This document shows positions 36,030-46,574 of a stretch of 64,000 nt of DNA, piece by piece (position 1 is the stretch's first letter; every line of letters begins with the position of its first letter). The DNA is from Ostreococcus lucimarinus CCE9901. Lineage: Eukaryota > Chlorophyta > Mamiellophyceae > Mamiellales > Bathycoccaceae. The notes under the pieces are model-generated. The model did not search any database and was not told the origin of the DNA. It saw nothing but the letters and a program-made list of their open reading frames with translations. The DNA lies in assembly GCF_000092065.1 (NCBI RefSeq), contig NC_009368.1:186001-250000 (forward strand), written 5' to 3'. The translations under genes were made by a program, and so were the position numbers.

Positions 36030-37433
36030 ATGTCGGCGTCGAACAAGCGCGCGTTCGTGTTCACGTGCCTGGGCCTCGGGTTGGTGTTCGCCGATCAAAA
36101 TTTGTTAGCGCCGAATTTGACCGCCATCGCGAACGATTTGAATCTGTCGCCGAATGAGCGGGACTATAAATTAGGCGGGCAGATCGCGTTCGCGTTCTTC
36201 TTGCTCGGCGCGCCGGCGGCGGTGTTGATCGGGTCGATGGCGGATTACTATCCGCGCACGAAGCTCTTCGCGTGGACGATGCTGTTGGGATCGTGCCCCA
36301 ACGTCCTGGCGTGGATGCCGGGGGTGACGACTTTTGGTCAGTTGTATTGGTTGCGCGCGCTGACGGGAATCGCGGTAGGCGGCGCGGCGCCGTTGACGTA
36401 CTCCTTAATGTCAGACTTATTTCCGCCGAGCGAGCGGACGAAGATGAGCGCGGTGACGGGGCTATCGATGACGCTCGGGATCGTCTGCGGGCAAGCGATC
36501 GCGGGATTTTTGGGGGAGTCGTACGGCTGGCGCTTGCCGTTCGCGGTGGTGGCGATTCCGGCGATATGCGTGGCCATGGTGCTGATGTTCTTTGTCGAGG
36601 AGCCCGAGCGCGGGGCGATGGAGGCGCCGCCGGACGAGGAGGCAAGTCTCGAGCAAGAGTCGCTCGTCATCCAATCGTCCTCACGACCCTCGACACCGCC
36701 GATACCACCGCGAGGGCTGCACTTCAGCGCGACCGCGGCGAAGATGTATGCGCGAAAGTTGCACGGCATCGTCTCCGTGCGCACCGTGGCGTTGTTCTTG
36801 GCGCAAGGCGTGTCGGGTTGCGTGCCGTGGAGTATGATCAACACGTTCTTCAACGATTACTTAGCGCAAGATAAGGGGTTAGGTGTGAAGCAGAGCACGT
36901 CGATGCTGATTTTATTCGCCGTCGGCGGCATGTTAGGGACGATTTGGGCCGGGTGGTACGGCCAAATTCTTTTCAACAACAAACCGGAGAACGTATCGAT
37001 TTTCATGGGATCGAGCGCAATCGTGGGGGTGTTCCCGGTGGCTTACTTGGTGTTGGCGAATTACGACAACTCCGCGTCCGACATCGCGATCAAGTCGATC
37101 TTATCCTTTATTTCGGGAGGCATCGCTTCGTGCGTCGGCGTGAACATTCGAGCGCTGTTGCTCAACGTCCTGCATCCCATGAATCGCGGCACCGCGTTTT
37201 CCCTCTTCATGCTCACCGACGATTTAGGCAAAGGATTCGGACCTCTCGTCGTCGCCGGCTTCGTCGCCGCGTTCGGTCGCGAGACGGCCTTTTTCATCTC
37301 GGTTTTGTTCTGGATTCCTTGCGGGTGTCTTCTCGCCGCCTCGTGCTACACGCTGAAACGAGATTTACAAACCGCCGCTGCGCGTTACCAAACAGAACGC
37401 GCCGAAGAAAATCGTTCGGTTCGATTGGATTAG
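36030..37433 (+). CDS. Spinster-like major facilitator superfamily transporter
   Basis: A 467-residue carrier with 12 predicted membrane segments split by a central Ser/Pro/acidic loop (residues about 195-235). The A-motif-like G-x-x-AD-x-x-x-R appears as GSMADYYPRTKLFAW after TM2, and GLGLVFADQNLLAPNLTAIA in TM1 is characteristic of the spinster (SPNS) group. TM4-5 contains RALTGIAVGGAAPLTYSLMS. Spinster proteins move sphingoid or other lipids, or lysosomal small molecules; in algae the substrate is unknown. The start at 36030 gives a conventional cytosolic N-terminus; 35940 is an alternative ATG. It is tandem with SFGH. Confidence 0.88.
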   Translation: MSASNKRAFVFTCLGLGLVFADQNLLAPNLTAIANDLNLSPNERDYKLGGQIAFAFFLLGAPAAVLIGSMADYYPRTKLFAWTMLLGSCPNVLAWMPGVTTFGQLYWLRALTGIAVGGAAPLTYSLMSDLFPPSERTKMSAVTGLSMTLGIVCGQAIAGFLGESYGWRLPFAVVAIPAICVAMVLMFFVEEPERGAMEAPPDEEASLEQESLVIQSSSRPSTPPIPPRGLHFSATAAKMYARKLHGIVSVRTVALFLAQGVSGCVPWSMINTFFNDYLAQDKGLGVKQSTSMLILFAVGGMLGTIWAGWYGQILFNNKPENVSIFMGSSAIVGVFPVAYLVLANYDNSASDIAIKSILSFISGGIASCVGVNIRALLLNVLHPMNRGTAFSLFMLTDDLGKGFGPLVVAGFVAAFGRETAFFISVLFWIPCGCLLAASCYTLKRDLQTAAARYQTERAEENRSVRLD

Positions 37434-37509
37434 CCCTTCTTCGCGCCCGCTGTAGATTATCCCTCATTTCAATCCGACGCGCTCGCGTCACTAATCCCCT
37501 CGCCGCGCC

Positions 37510-38400
37510 ATGGCGCCCTTCAACCTGAAAACGATCAGCGTCACCCGCGCCCACCACGGCACCTTACATCGGCTCCAACACGACTCCGAAACCTTGAGCT
37601 CGGTCGCGACTTTCGCCGTGTTCGTTCCCGGCGCGGTCGAAGACTTCAAAGACAAATTCCCCCTCTTGTTGTACCTCTCCGGATTGACGTGCACGGACGA
37701 AAATGTGGCGCAGAAAGGGTGCGCGTTCGAGCACTGCCACGCGCGGCGCGTGGCCATGGTCATGCCGGACACGTCACCGCGAGGAGACGACGCGGCGGAC
37801 GACGAGGCGTGGGATTTAGGGAAGGGGGCTGGATTTTATGTAGACGCGTCGGCGGCGCCGTGGTCTCGACACTACAAAACGTACTCGTACGTCACGAAAG
37901 AGCTGCCGAAAGTGCTGCGGGCGTGCGATTTTGCCGATGCGTTGGATCACGAGCGAGTGTCGATCTCGGGGCACTCGATGGGGGGACACGGGGCGTTGAC
38001 GTTGGCGCTGAGAAATCCAAACGCGTACGCGAGCGCGAGCGCGTTCGCTCCGATTGCTAATCCGACGGCGTCGGATTGCCCGTGGGGACAAAAGGCGCTC
38101 AAGGCCTACCTTGGGAGCGCGGATTGCGATGAGGCGAAATCGCACGACGCGACGGAGCTCGTGAAGAGCGTCGAGGCGGGCACGTTTAAGATGCCGATTT
38201 TAATTGATCAAGGCGCGGCGGACTCCTTTTATAAGACGCAGTTGCACCCTGAGCGTTTCGTGGACGCGGCGAAAGAGCGTGGATGTGATGTCACGTATCG
38301 TCTGCACGATGGTTACGATCATAGCTACTTTTTTGTTTCCACGTTCATGCGCGAGCACATCGAGTTCCACGCCGCGGCGCTGGGAAGTCTTAAAATTTAA
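37510..38400 (+). CDS. SFGH: S-formylglutathione hydrolase
   Basis: This enzyme hydrolyses S-formylglutathione to formate and glutathione, the second step of glutathione-dependent formaldehyde oxidation. The 296-residue alpha/beta hydrolase has the nucleophile elbow GHSMGGHGALTLAL with Ser156. It also has LLLYLSGLTCTDENVAQKGC near the oxyanion region, the family sequence PDTSPRG, GAGFYVDASAAPWSRHYKTY, and late YDHSYFFVSTFM with the catalytic His. No targeting peptide is seen, so it is cytosolic. Its neighbour, convergent and only 54 bp away, is the class III alcohol dehydrogenase that makes its substrate. Confidence 0.96.
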   Translation: MAPFNLKTISVTRAHHGTLHRLQHDSETLSSVATFAVFVPGAVEDFKDKFPLLLYLSGLTCTDENVAQKGCAFEHCHARRVAMVMPDTSPRGDDAADDEAWDLGKGAGFYVDASAAPWSRHYKTYSYVTKELPKVLRACDFADALDHERVSISGHSMGGHGALTLALRNPNAYASASAFAPIANPTASDCPWGQKALKAYLGSADCDEAKSHDATELVKSVEAGTFKMPILIDQGAADSFYKTQLHPERFVDAAKERGCDVTYRLHDGYDHSYFFVSTFMREHIEFHAAALGSLKI

Positions 38401-38454
38401 TGACATTGATAATCGGTTGTGAAAGTAATTATACGGTTGAGAAGGACCGCTTGA

Positions 38455-39730
<1,276 letters not shown>

Positions 39731-39849
39731 TCAGTGGCGACGCGCGAACGCGAAGGGGACGTTTTTCGCGACGACGATTCGACGACGACGGCGCGGGAAA
39801 CGACGAGGCGTCGCGACGGACGGCGCGCGGAGTTACAAGCGAGCGTCCG

Positions 39850-40077
39850 CTACGGCTTGGCGCTCGCGAGGGGGGCGACGTACTGCGTGGACTGCTGAAA
39901 CGCCTCGATCTCGCGGTGAATCGCGTCGACGGCGTCGGGCTGGACGAGGACGCGACGCGCGTCGAGGTCGACGACGACGAACTTGCGCTCCGCGGGCGCG
40001 ACGTCGTTGAGGTGGAGGATGTACTGCTTGATGGGGACGTCGGCGGTGATCATGACGCCGTGGACGGCGGAGACCAT
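39850..40077 (-). CDS. TFB5: TFIIH subunit TFB5 (GTF2H5/TTDA)
   Basis: A 75-residue protein with the full TFB5 pattern: MVSAVHGVMITADVPIKQYI (family M-V-x-x-x-x-G-V-L-I-x-C-D-x-x-x-K-Q-F), LHLNDVAP, KFVVVDLDARRVLVQPD, and an amphipathic C-terminal helix AIHREIEAFQQS. TFB5 stabilises TFIIH p52/TFB2 and is needed for nucleotide excision repair and transcription. Length equals the usual 67-75 residues. There is an ATG at 40077 and a TAG at 39850. It sits in the minus-strand run between the RluA gene (114 bp upstream) and ADH3 (134 bp downstream). Confidence 0.92.
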   Translation of the reverse strand: MVSAVHGVMITADVPIKQYILHLNDVAPAERKFVVVDLDARRVLVQPDAVDAIHREIEAFQQSTQYVAPLASAKP

Positions 40078-40191
40078 GGCGCGCGCGAGGCGCGGTCTGC
40101 GGGTCGCGGCGACGACGCGCGCGGCGAAGGGAGAAATGGGCTAAAACGAGGGCTAAAACGAAGACCGATGGCGAGGTCGGTGATGGCTAAA

Positions 40192-41148
40192 TCATGGCGC
40201 GCCGTAGAGCCGCGCCCACGGTGGACGCGGGGCGTGGACGTCGACGCGGAGGTTGGATTTGGGGTGGCGAAACGCGACGCGCTCGGCGTGGAGCAACGCG
40301 CCGGCGACGCGACGCGCGGAGAAAGGCGCGTCGATCGGTCCGTCGCGAGTCGCGGCGATCGGTCCGCCGTATCTCACGTCGCCGACGAGCGGAAGTCCGA
40401 GCGACGCGCAGTGAAGTCTGATCTGGTGCGTGCGACCGGTGAGCGGGGAGCAACGCGCCAACGCGACGCGGTGTCGTCGGCGGTCGGCGTCGTCGGCGGT
40501 CGGCGGTTCGCAAAATCGCAGCGCCACGCCGTCGGTGATCACGCGCTCGACGATGATCGTGGTTTCGGCGTGCTTGACCTTGACCTTTTTGTTCCCGGGA
40601 AGCGCGCGGCCGATGTCCGCGGCGTCGTAGAGACGGAAGAGGCCGTATTTCGCGCGGCCCCAACCCGTGAATACTCTGCGATGATCTTCAACGCCGTCGT
40701 AATCCGCCGTCGCCGCGCACAGCGCGACGTACGTCTTCTGCACCGTGCCGTCGGCGAATTGCGCCGACAAGCTGCGAATGGCGTCTCGATTTCGCGCGAC
40801 GACGAGACATCCGGAGGTGTCGCGGTCGAGTCTGTGAACGACGCGCGCCGACTCCGAGGCGTTGAACGGCACGTCCCGCGTCGTCGCGCGGTTATCGACC
40901 GTGGTCGCATCATCGCATTTCACCATGCCTCGCTCGACGAGGCGTTCTATATCGTGCACGTACGTCTGCGCAGGCTTGTTCAGGACGTAGACGTCGTCGT
41001 CGACGTACACCGCGAGCAACGGGACGCCGGCGGCTGCGTCCGCTCTCGCCGCGCGTTCGCACGACTCCGCGCGCTCGCCCTCGATCGCGCGCGCTGCATC
41101 ACTCGGCGGCCCAGGACGGAGCGTCGGTTTGGGATATTCGGTCGACAT
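40192..41148 (-). CDS. RluA-family RNA pseudouridine synthase
   Basis: A 318-residue pseudouridine synthase from the ATG at 41148; upstream codons lack an ATG. The catalytic motif HRLDRDTSGCLVVARN contains the nucleophilic Asp. Other RluA signatures are DDVYVLNKPAQTYVH, KTYVALC and LARCSPLTGRTHQIRLHCAS, followed by GLPLVGDVRYGG. The N-terminus (about 50 residues) lacks a clear transit peptide or S4 domain. The target RNA cannot be predicted; a cytosolic or nuclear tRNA/rRNA modifying enzyme such as the RPUSD/PUS5-9 type is likely. Confidence 0.9.
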   Translation of the reverse strand: MSTEYPKPTLRPGPPSDAARAIEGERAESCERAARADAAAGVPLLAVYVDDDVYVLNKPAQTYVHDIERLVERGMVKCDDATTVDNRATTRDVPFNASESARVVHRLDRDTSGCLVVARNRDAIRSLSAQFADGTVQKTYVALCAATADYDGVEDHRRVFTGWGRAKYGLFRLYDAADIGRALPGNKKVKVKHAETTIIVERVITDGVALRFCEPPTADDADRRRHRVALARCSPLTGRTHQIRLHCASLGLPLVGDVRYGGPIAATRDGPIDAPFSARRVAGALLHAERVAFRHPKSNLRVDVHAPRPPWARLYGAP

Positions 41149-41245
41149 CTCGCCGCGAGGCGATAAATGATGAGACGCAGGGCGAAACCTCGAGCGTCCA
41201 GCGTCGCAAACTTTTGCGACGCGAATGACGCTCACCCCATTTTAC

Positions 41246-42223
41246 CTACGGTACAGCACAGTGACGACCGCCGATATACGCATACGTCGGTCTTTCATAA
41301 CGTGGAATCCGCGTCGCACTCTTGAGGTAGCGATCGATCGGCGGTTCGCGAGCGACGGCGGTTAAGAATTCACCACACCGCGGCAAATTCAGACGCGTCG
41401 CGAAATCGGGCACTAAATCCTCCTCCGCGAGCTCGAACAGCGTTTCGAATAAAGCTAAATCGACATACGTCAACGACTCGCCGACGAGCCGCGAATTTCC
41501 GTTACGCTCTAGGATTTCCTCGAACACGCGCAGCGCCTGCCGCGAACGCGCCGGCACCGATAAATTATTCACGCGATGCGTCTCTTGAAACCTCGCGCAC
41601 TCAGCGTCTTCGCGTCTTTCAATGCTCTCTTTCAATGCCCTCGCGCTGTACAGCTGTCCATCGTGCGTCAATCCGCCGTTGCGAATAGTGTGCCAATATT
41701 GCATAAAGAGTTCGTCGACGCGCGCGCGCTCATACTCGTTCGCGCCGTCCAAACTCAACTCTCGCCCCAGGTATCTGATTATCGCCGTTTCGTGGGAAAC
41801 GTCGTTCGCACACCCATCGATGTCTACCAAACTCGGCGTCTTCCCGAACGGCGTCTTCGGTTTCACTTTCGGCCACGCGAGGTAGCCGACGACTTCGACC
41901 GCGTGCGGCGCTCGCGCGAGTTCGAGCATCATCCGAATTACCTCGGCGCGATTCCGCATCGGCATGTACTGCAGCCAATATTTCGCAGCCTTCGCGCCGT
42001 CGCCGTCGCAGTGGCGGTACATCACCGCGTGGACGTCCGTGCTCCATAAATCTTTCGACGCGAAGAGTTGCTTTTTCAACGCCTCGGGCGTGATTTCCGC
42101 GAGCGTTTCGTCGCGTTTCGCGCGCGCGGCGACGCGTCGCGCGCGCGCGCGCGTCACAGTCGCGCGCGGTCTCGTCGCGCGCCGCGCCGCGCGCGGCGTC
42201 GGCGCGGGTCGCGCCGCGAGCAT
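41246..42223 (-). CDS. Glutathione S-transferase-like protein, plastid-targeted
   Basis: A 325-residue protein. The first 35 residues are Arg/Ala/Pro/Thr with no acids, a plastid leader. A non-GST insert of about 45 residues (DETLAEITPEALKKQLFASK onwards) precedes the thioredoxin-like GST_N domain, which starts YWLQYMPMRNRAEVIRMMLE; the Tyr is in the sigma/alpha catalytic position. KTPFGKTPSLVDID and the cis-Pro/Ser glutathione site SHETAIIRYLG follow. The C-terminal all-helical domain has NSRLVGESLTYVDLALFETL. The closest type is sigma-like (prostaglandin-synthase-like) GST. Substrates are unknown. Confidence 0.85.
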   Translation of the reverse strand: MLAARPAPTPRAARRATRPRATVTRARARRVAARAKRDETLAEITPEALKKQLFASKDLWSTDVHAVMYRHCDGDGAKAAKYWLQYMPMRNRAEVIRMMLELARAPHAVEVVGYLAWPKVKPKTPFGKTPSLVDIDGCANDVSHETAIIRYLGRELSLDGANEYERARVDELFMQYWHTIRNGGLTHDGQLYSARALKESIERREDAECARFQETHRVNNLSVPARSRQALRVFEEILERNGNSRLVGESLTYVDLALFETLFELAEEDLVPDFATRLNLPRCGEFLTAVAREPPIDRYLKSATRIPRYERPTYAYIGGRHCAVP

Positions 42224-42281
42224 CGTTTTAAAGATGATTTCAGGAGAAACAGGATGATAAAGTGATATTACAGCGCGCGCG

Positions 42282-43991
42282 CTACGAGGACGCGAGACGC
42301 TTGGGAGAGACGTCGACCGCCACGGCGTCGACGAACGCCACGCGATCGTCGTCGATGACCTCTAAGTCGGGTGCGAGTAACTGCACGTAACGGTCAAAGT
42401 AAATCAGTTGTTTGATCAAGATGCCGAACGCTTTGGGGAGTTTGATTTTGTTCTCCTCGGCGGCGACGATCAAGTCGGAGGCCAACTGCGTCACTTGCTG
42501 TTGGTCGACGGTCACGGCGGCGCGAGGGGTGCCGTCGAAGGTGTCTTCATCGACAAGAACAGTCGGTTCGATGGAATCTAAGGTTTCGTAGACTTTGCGT
42601 AAATCATTAGCGAATTTCTTGACGTCGACTTCGCCGTCGGTGGCCCCCATCGTCACCAGCGCGAGCGCCATGCGCTCGTAATCGCGCGCGGCGGTGGATT
42701 GGAAAAAAGCTTGCACCGCGCCCCAAATTGACGGGGAAATTTTGCCGACGATGCCGAAGTCGATGAAACCAACGCGCCCGTCCGGACAAACGATCAGATT
42801 ACCCGCGTGCACGTCGGCGTGAAAACTCTCGCACGCCAGCACGCTGCCAAACCAAACGTTGAGCGCGTTGATGAGCGTCGCCTCGGGATCGCGCGTGCTC
42901 ACCGAACGAATCGCCTCCAAGTCCGTGAGCGGGACGCCAGAGAAGTACTCCATCACCATCACTCGTTTACCACTAAATTGTTTGTACACTTGCGGCGCCT
43001 TGGCGATGTTCGTCAGTTCCGCGTCTTCAAGGTATCGTCGAAAAGCGTCGACGTTTTGCGCCTCCTTTCTAAAATCCGTCTCCTCCAACATCGACTCTCG
43101 AATGTCTCCGACGATGTCCACCAACGATGTTCGCGAGAGTTCAGGATTCAAAAACTGTAACACCTTGCTCACGATTAACACAAAGCTCAAATCCGCCTTG
43201 AGCGTGTCCTCGACGTTCGGTTTCAGCACCTTGACGACGACGTCTCGCCCGCTTCCGAGCAGCGTCGCTCGATGCACCTGCGCCACGCTCGCGCTCGCCA
43301 AAGGCACCGGATCGATCGTCGCGAACACATCATCTATAGAACGTCCCAAGTCTTTCTCGATCGTCCGCTTAATGATGGAAAAATCCGTCACCTCGGTCGC
43401 GTCCAGGCACTTTTGAAACTCCTCCACGTACTCCTTCGGAAACACGCTCGGCGCGCTCGCGATGAACTGTCCCAATTTCACGTACGTCGCCCCCAGCGCC
43501 TCAAACGTCCGTCGCACGATCACCGGCGCCGTCGGCGGGTTCTCCATCGACAACTCCCCGAAAGATCTCACCGCCAGCGCCGCGAGCGACTCCACCGCGT
43601 TCAGCGTCCTCGCCACGCCCGGCGTCCCCGCGCCCGCCGCGATGCCCGCGATTTCGCTCATCAGCACCCTCGCCTCATCCGCCCTTCGCAACGCCTCCCG
43701 CGCGTCGAACGTCGCGCTCGCGCTCGCGAACGGGTTCGCCTCGAACGCGTTCCCGTCGTCGCGCGCGCCGGTCTCCCCCGGGATCGACCGCGAGCGCGCG
43801 CGGCGCGTCACGATGCGTTTCGACGTCATCGCGTTCGCGCGCGTTTTCGACGTCATCGCGTTCGCGCCTCGTCGCCGCGCATCGCGCGACGCCGACGCGT
43901 CCGCAACGCGCGCGATGTGCGCGCGCATGCTCGCGCGCGGGTTCGATCGTCGCACGCGCCGCGCGTCGCCGAGTGCGGCGCGCGTCTTCAT
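42282..43991 (-). CDS. ABC1K (ADCK/UbiB) atypical kinase
   Basis: A 569-residue UbiB-family protein, probably of plastid plastoglobules or thylakoids. The leader of about 70 residues is basic. Family marks are the KxGQ motif (ATYVKLGQFIASAP), the Ala-rich nucleotide loop PLASASVAQVHRA in place of a Gly loop, VVVKVLKPNVEDTL with the ATP-site Lys, DFRKEAQNVDAFRR (ExD-type region), the catalytic loop FHADVHAGNLIV and the metal Asp in GFIDFGIVGK. ABC1K proteins control prenylquinone and tocopherol metabolism. The C-terminal extension PDLEVIDDDRVAFVDAVAV is seen in plastid ABC1Ks. It is divergent from a small membrane-protein gene, ATGs 71 bp apart. Confidence 0.93.
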   Translation of the reverse strand: MKTRAALGDARRVRRSNPRASMRAHIARVADASASRDARRRGANAMTSKTRANAMTSKRIVTRRARSRSIPGETGARDDGNAFEANPFASASATFDAREALRRADEARVLMSEIAGIAAGAGTPGVARTLNAVESLAALAVRSFGELSMENPPTAPVIVRRTFEALGATYVKLGQFIASAPSVFPKEYVEEFQKCLDATEVTDFSIIKRTIEKDLGRSIDDVFATIDPVPLASASVAQVHRATLLGSGRDVVVKVLKPNVEDTLKADLSFVLIVSKVLQFLNPELSRTSLVDIVGDIRESMLEETDFRKEAQNVDAFRRYLEDAELTNIAKAPQVYKQFSGKRVMVMEYFSGVPLTDLEAIRSVSTRDPEATLINALNVWFGSVLACESFHADVHAGNLIVCPDGRVGFIDFGIVGKISPSIWGAVQAFFQSTAARDYERMALALVTMGATDGEVDVKKFANDLRKVYETLDSIEPTVLVDEDTFDGTPRAAVTVDQQQVTQLASDLIVAAEENKIKLPKAFGILIKQLIYFDRYVQLLAPDLEVIDDDRVAFVDAVAVDVSPKRLASS

Positions 43992-44062
43992 CGCGTCAAA
44001 ACGCAGCGCGACGAGCGACCTCGTCGCACGCGCGCGCGCACGCCGCGTCGGAAGCGACTCGA

Positions 44063-44299
44063 ATGGCGTGGACGAACTTCATCATCACCGCCACGGGCCT
44101 GATCGCCGTCGCGTCGCTGATGCGCACGGACGTGCGACAATCGTCACGAATGTTGAGACAGAATTTAAAAACCATTCGACGCTGGGTCGAGGACGGCGCC
44201 GAGGCGACGGCGAAGACGAGCGAAAAAACCCTCGGGGACACCGCGGTCGGGAAAGCGATGAAAGAGATGCGCGACGAGGCGATGAAGAAGAAGGATTGA
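44063..44299 (+). CDS. Small single-span membrane protein, conserved-looking
   Basis: A 78-residue protein from the ATG at 44063: MAWTNFIITATGLIAVASLM forms an N-terminal membrane anchor. It is followed by RTDVRQSSRMLRQNLKTIRR, a tryptophan, and a charged helical tail ending KKKD. The layout recalls small plant proteins of mitochondrial or plastid membranes that begin with the same MAW-type anchor and a DVRxSSxxLRRN segment, but I cannot name the family. A longer frame begins upstream at 43973 but would overlap the ABC1K start. Good codon use and a strong start context near an ordinary divergent promoter support a real gene. Confidence 0.6.
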   Translation: MAWTNFIITATGLIAVASLMRTDVRQSSRMLRQNLKTIRRWVEDGAEATAKTSEKTLGDTAVGKAMKEMRDEAMKKKD

Positions 44300-44453
44300 G
44301 GACGAGGTTGAAAGGCTTTTTGAGATTGGCGCAGACGCGGCGAGGTCGACGTCGAACGAGGGAGAGGTTTGCGTCGATCGATACGCTAGGCGGAAGTGCG
44401 GTCGAACTGCGTTCGGTTGGAGGGCGACGCGCGGAGGGGCGATCGAGGACGAG

Positions 44454-45668
44454 ATGAGTTCGCCGTTCGGGGCGAGGATCGAGACGCCGGCGTTGAGCGG
44501 GAAGTCGGCCAAAGCGATGCGGAACGCGAGCGCGGCGTGGGGTTGGACGTGTGTGCTCGTGTTGATGTACGAGGCGCTGGTGCGAGGGATCGATGAACGG
44601 CGCGTGCACATGCTGAACGTGTATTATCAAGCGCCGACGGTGGCGACGCTGGCGTGTTTGATGTGGGCGCACAACTTGCGAGTGTGGCACCGGTTGCGAT
44701 TGACGCCTTCACCGTTGATTTGTTTTGGGGTTGAGCAAAACGAGTCGGTGACGTTTGAGCACGTGTATCGATTGGCGCACGCGAGCGCGTTAGCTCTCTT
44801 GACCTCGGCGGTTTTGTTTCTATACGCGTACGACGTGGACGAACCGTTCGCCGCGACGACGATTTTGTTGGCGACGTATTTCGTTCCAATACTCGTCGCC
44901 ATGTGGCCAAATAGAACGAAAGGGCTTGGAGAATTACGGTCGTATACGCGACGGTTGCTTTATAACTGCTTCACTCCCTTGGTGCGGCCGGTCGGGTTCG
45001 CTGATTTCTTCTTCGCCGACATCTTGTGTTCGTTGGCGAAATCTTTGAGCGATTTAGAACGCGTTGTTTGCAGCGTGCGACACCGCGTGATGCTCATACA
45101 CACCGCCGCGGGTAAGTGCGGTGATAGAAGTATCATGATTCCCGTCGTGCTCATCATACCGTCCGCGATTCGACTGCTGCAGTGTCTGAGGCAGTTTGCC
45201 GACACGCGCGAGCCAAAGTGTCTGTACAACGCATTCAAGTACACGAGCGCGTTCCCGGTCATCATCATCTCCGGATTCCGGCACTTCATCGATCACGACG
45301 ATTGGGTCTTCTTTTGGCGTCCGCTTTGGATCGGGTTTTGCGTGTTCAACACGTGTTTTAGCTTTTACTGGGACATCAAGCACGACTGGGGGCTGTCGTT
45401 GCTCGGCGGCGGCGCGCCTCGGCGACCCGGCGAGAAATTTCCGTTTGGATTGCGCGAGCGTCGCATTTACGGCGCACCCAAGGTGTATTATCGGGCAATT
45501 TGGTTGAATTTCTTCTTGCGGATAAGTTGGACCTACAAGCTCGCGTCGCACTTGCGACATCATAGCGCCGTGCTCTGGCTCGTTACCGCCGCTGAAATCA
45601 CGCGACGATTTCAATGGTCGTTGTTCCGCGTCGAGGTGGAATATTTGAGACGATTGCAGCACGCGTAA
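44454..45668 (+). CDS. EXS-domain membrane protein, ERD1-like (no SPX domain)
   Basis: A 404-residue membrane protein consisting almost wholly of an EXS domain. GFADFFFADILCSLAKSLSD, IPSAIRLLQCLRQFADTREP and YNAFKYTSAFPVIIISGFRH are EXS hallmarks. They are followed by FNTCFSFYWDIKHDWGLSLL and a C-terminal helix with RRFQWSLFRVEVEYL. There are about eight membrane segments. The SPX inositol-pyrophosphate sensor found before EXS in XPR1/PHO1 phosphate exporters is absent. The layout matches yeast ERD1, which returns phosphate from the Golgi and supports glycosyltransferase retention. It is convergent with ARL8. Confidence 0.87.
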   Translation: MSSPFGARIETPALSGKSAKAMRNASAAWGWTCVLVLMYEALVRGIDERRVHMLNVYYQAPTVATLACLMWAHNLRVWHRLRLTPSPLICFGVEQNESVTFEHVYRLAHASALALLTSAVLFLYAYDVDEPFAATTILLATYFVPILVAMWPNRTKGLGELRSYTRRLLYNCFTPLVRPVGFADFFFADILCSLAKSLSDLERVVCSVRHRVMLIHTAAGKCGDRSIMIPVVLIIPSAIRLLQCLRQFADTREPKCLYNAFKYTSAFPVIIISGFRHFIDHDDWVFFWRPLWIGFCVFNTCFSFYWDIKHDWGLSLLGGGAPRRPGEKFPFGLRERRIYGAPKVYYRAIWLNFFLRISWTYKLASHLRHHSAVLWLVTAAEITRRFQWSLFRVEVEYLRRLQHA

Positions 45669-45737
45669 ATAGCATTCTAGTACCGATATAGGTTATTATC
45701 ACAACATCACGACTCTCTATCGATCCGTAAACACCCG

Positions 45738-46503
45738 CTATTTCGCGTGCGCGGTGAGCCATTTCAGGCACACGTCGATGTTTGTGGAATTCTTGCAACT
45801 CACGTTGTAGCAGCACACCTCCCTCCCGGTCGCGCGTTTCAGCTCCATCGCCTCCACCACGTCCTGCACGCGCACCGCGCTCTCTAAATCGCTCTTATTC
45901 CCGAGCACCAACAACGGAATCTCCCGCAGCGTCTCCCTCTTGAGCAACCCGTGCAGCTCGTTCCTCGCCGTCTCAAACAATTCCTTCGCCGCCGCATCCA
46001 CGACGTACACCACGCAATCCACGCCTCGACAGTACCGTTCCCACGTTCCCCGAAACCGTTCCTGTCCACCGAGATCCCACGTCTTCACGCTCACCCCATC
46101 CCTACGCAGTCTCCGCACGTTGAATCCCACCGTCGGAATCATATCCTCCTCAAACGTCCCGCCGCTCAGCGCGTCGATGAACGACGTCTTCCCGGCGTTC
46201 TGCAGCCCTGCGCGCGCGCGTTCGCGAAACGTCTTCGTCAGTCCCCGCGCGCGCGTCCCCGCGCCGTCCTCGCGCGCGATCGAATTCGTTTCGTCGCGAT
46301 TCAAATCAAAGTCCGACGCAACCGCCATCTTAAATCGCTCTCGCGCGCGCCGCGTCTCGCGCGCCGCGTCTCGCGCGTCGCCTCGCGTCGTCGTCGGCGT
46401 CGCTCGACGCACCGATCACGACGATCTCCATCTCGCGTCCGAAGAACAGCGCGCGCAACCACGCGACGAAGGCGTCCCAGTACGAGCGCGCGTCGTCGCC
46501 CAT
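45738..46503 (-). CDS. ARL8: ARL8 small GTPase
   Basis: ARL8 is an ARF-like GTPase linking lysosomes or late endosomes to motors and tethers. Exon 1 (46413-46503) codes for MGDDARSYWDAFVAWLRALF then GREMEIVVI. Exon 2 (45738-46207) restores IGLQNAGKTSFIDALSGGTF. The 205-nt intron has donor GTGCGT, branch ACTGAC and acceptor CAG, phase 1. The 186-residue product equals the family length. G motifs are GLQNAGKT (P-loop), EDMIPTVGFNVR (switch I), WDLGGQERFRGTWERYCRG (switch II), LGNKSDL and VSCKNSTNIDVCLKWL. There is no Gly2 followed by a myristoylation context; ARL8 is normally N-acetylated. It is divergent from PCC1, 71 bp between the ATGs. Confidence 0.94.
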
Positions 46504-46574
46504 CGCGCGTCGAGGTGTGAGGGGGACGACCGCGCGGCATCGCGAGACATTACGCGCCGCGCCGACGCGCGTGC
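46504..46574. promoter_or_regulatory. 71-bp bidirectional region between ARL8 and PCC1
   Basis: Only 71 bp separate two start codons, so the 5' untranslated regions and promoter elements of both genes must overlap each other or the coding exons. The stretch contains GAGGTGTGAGGGGGACGACC and an ATTACGCGCCGCG segment but no clear TATA box. Confidence 0.5.

Noticed and set aside
39916-41166. 416-codon plus-strand frame opposite TFB5 and RluA
   Set aside because: Arg/Val/Asp-rich mirror frame; the minus strand has complete conserved enzymes.
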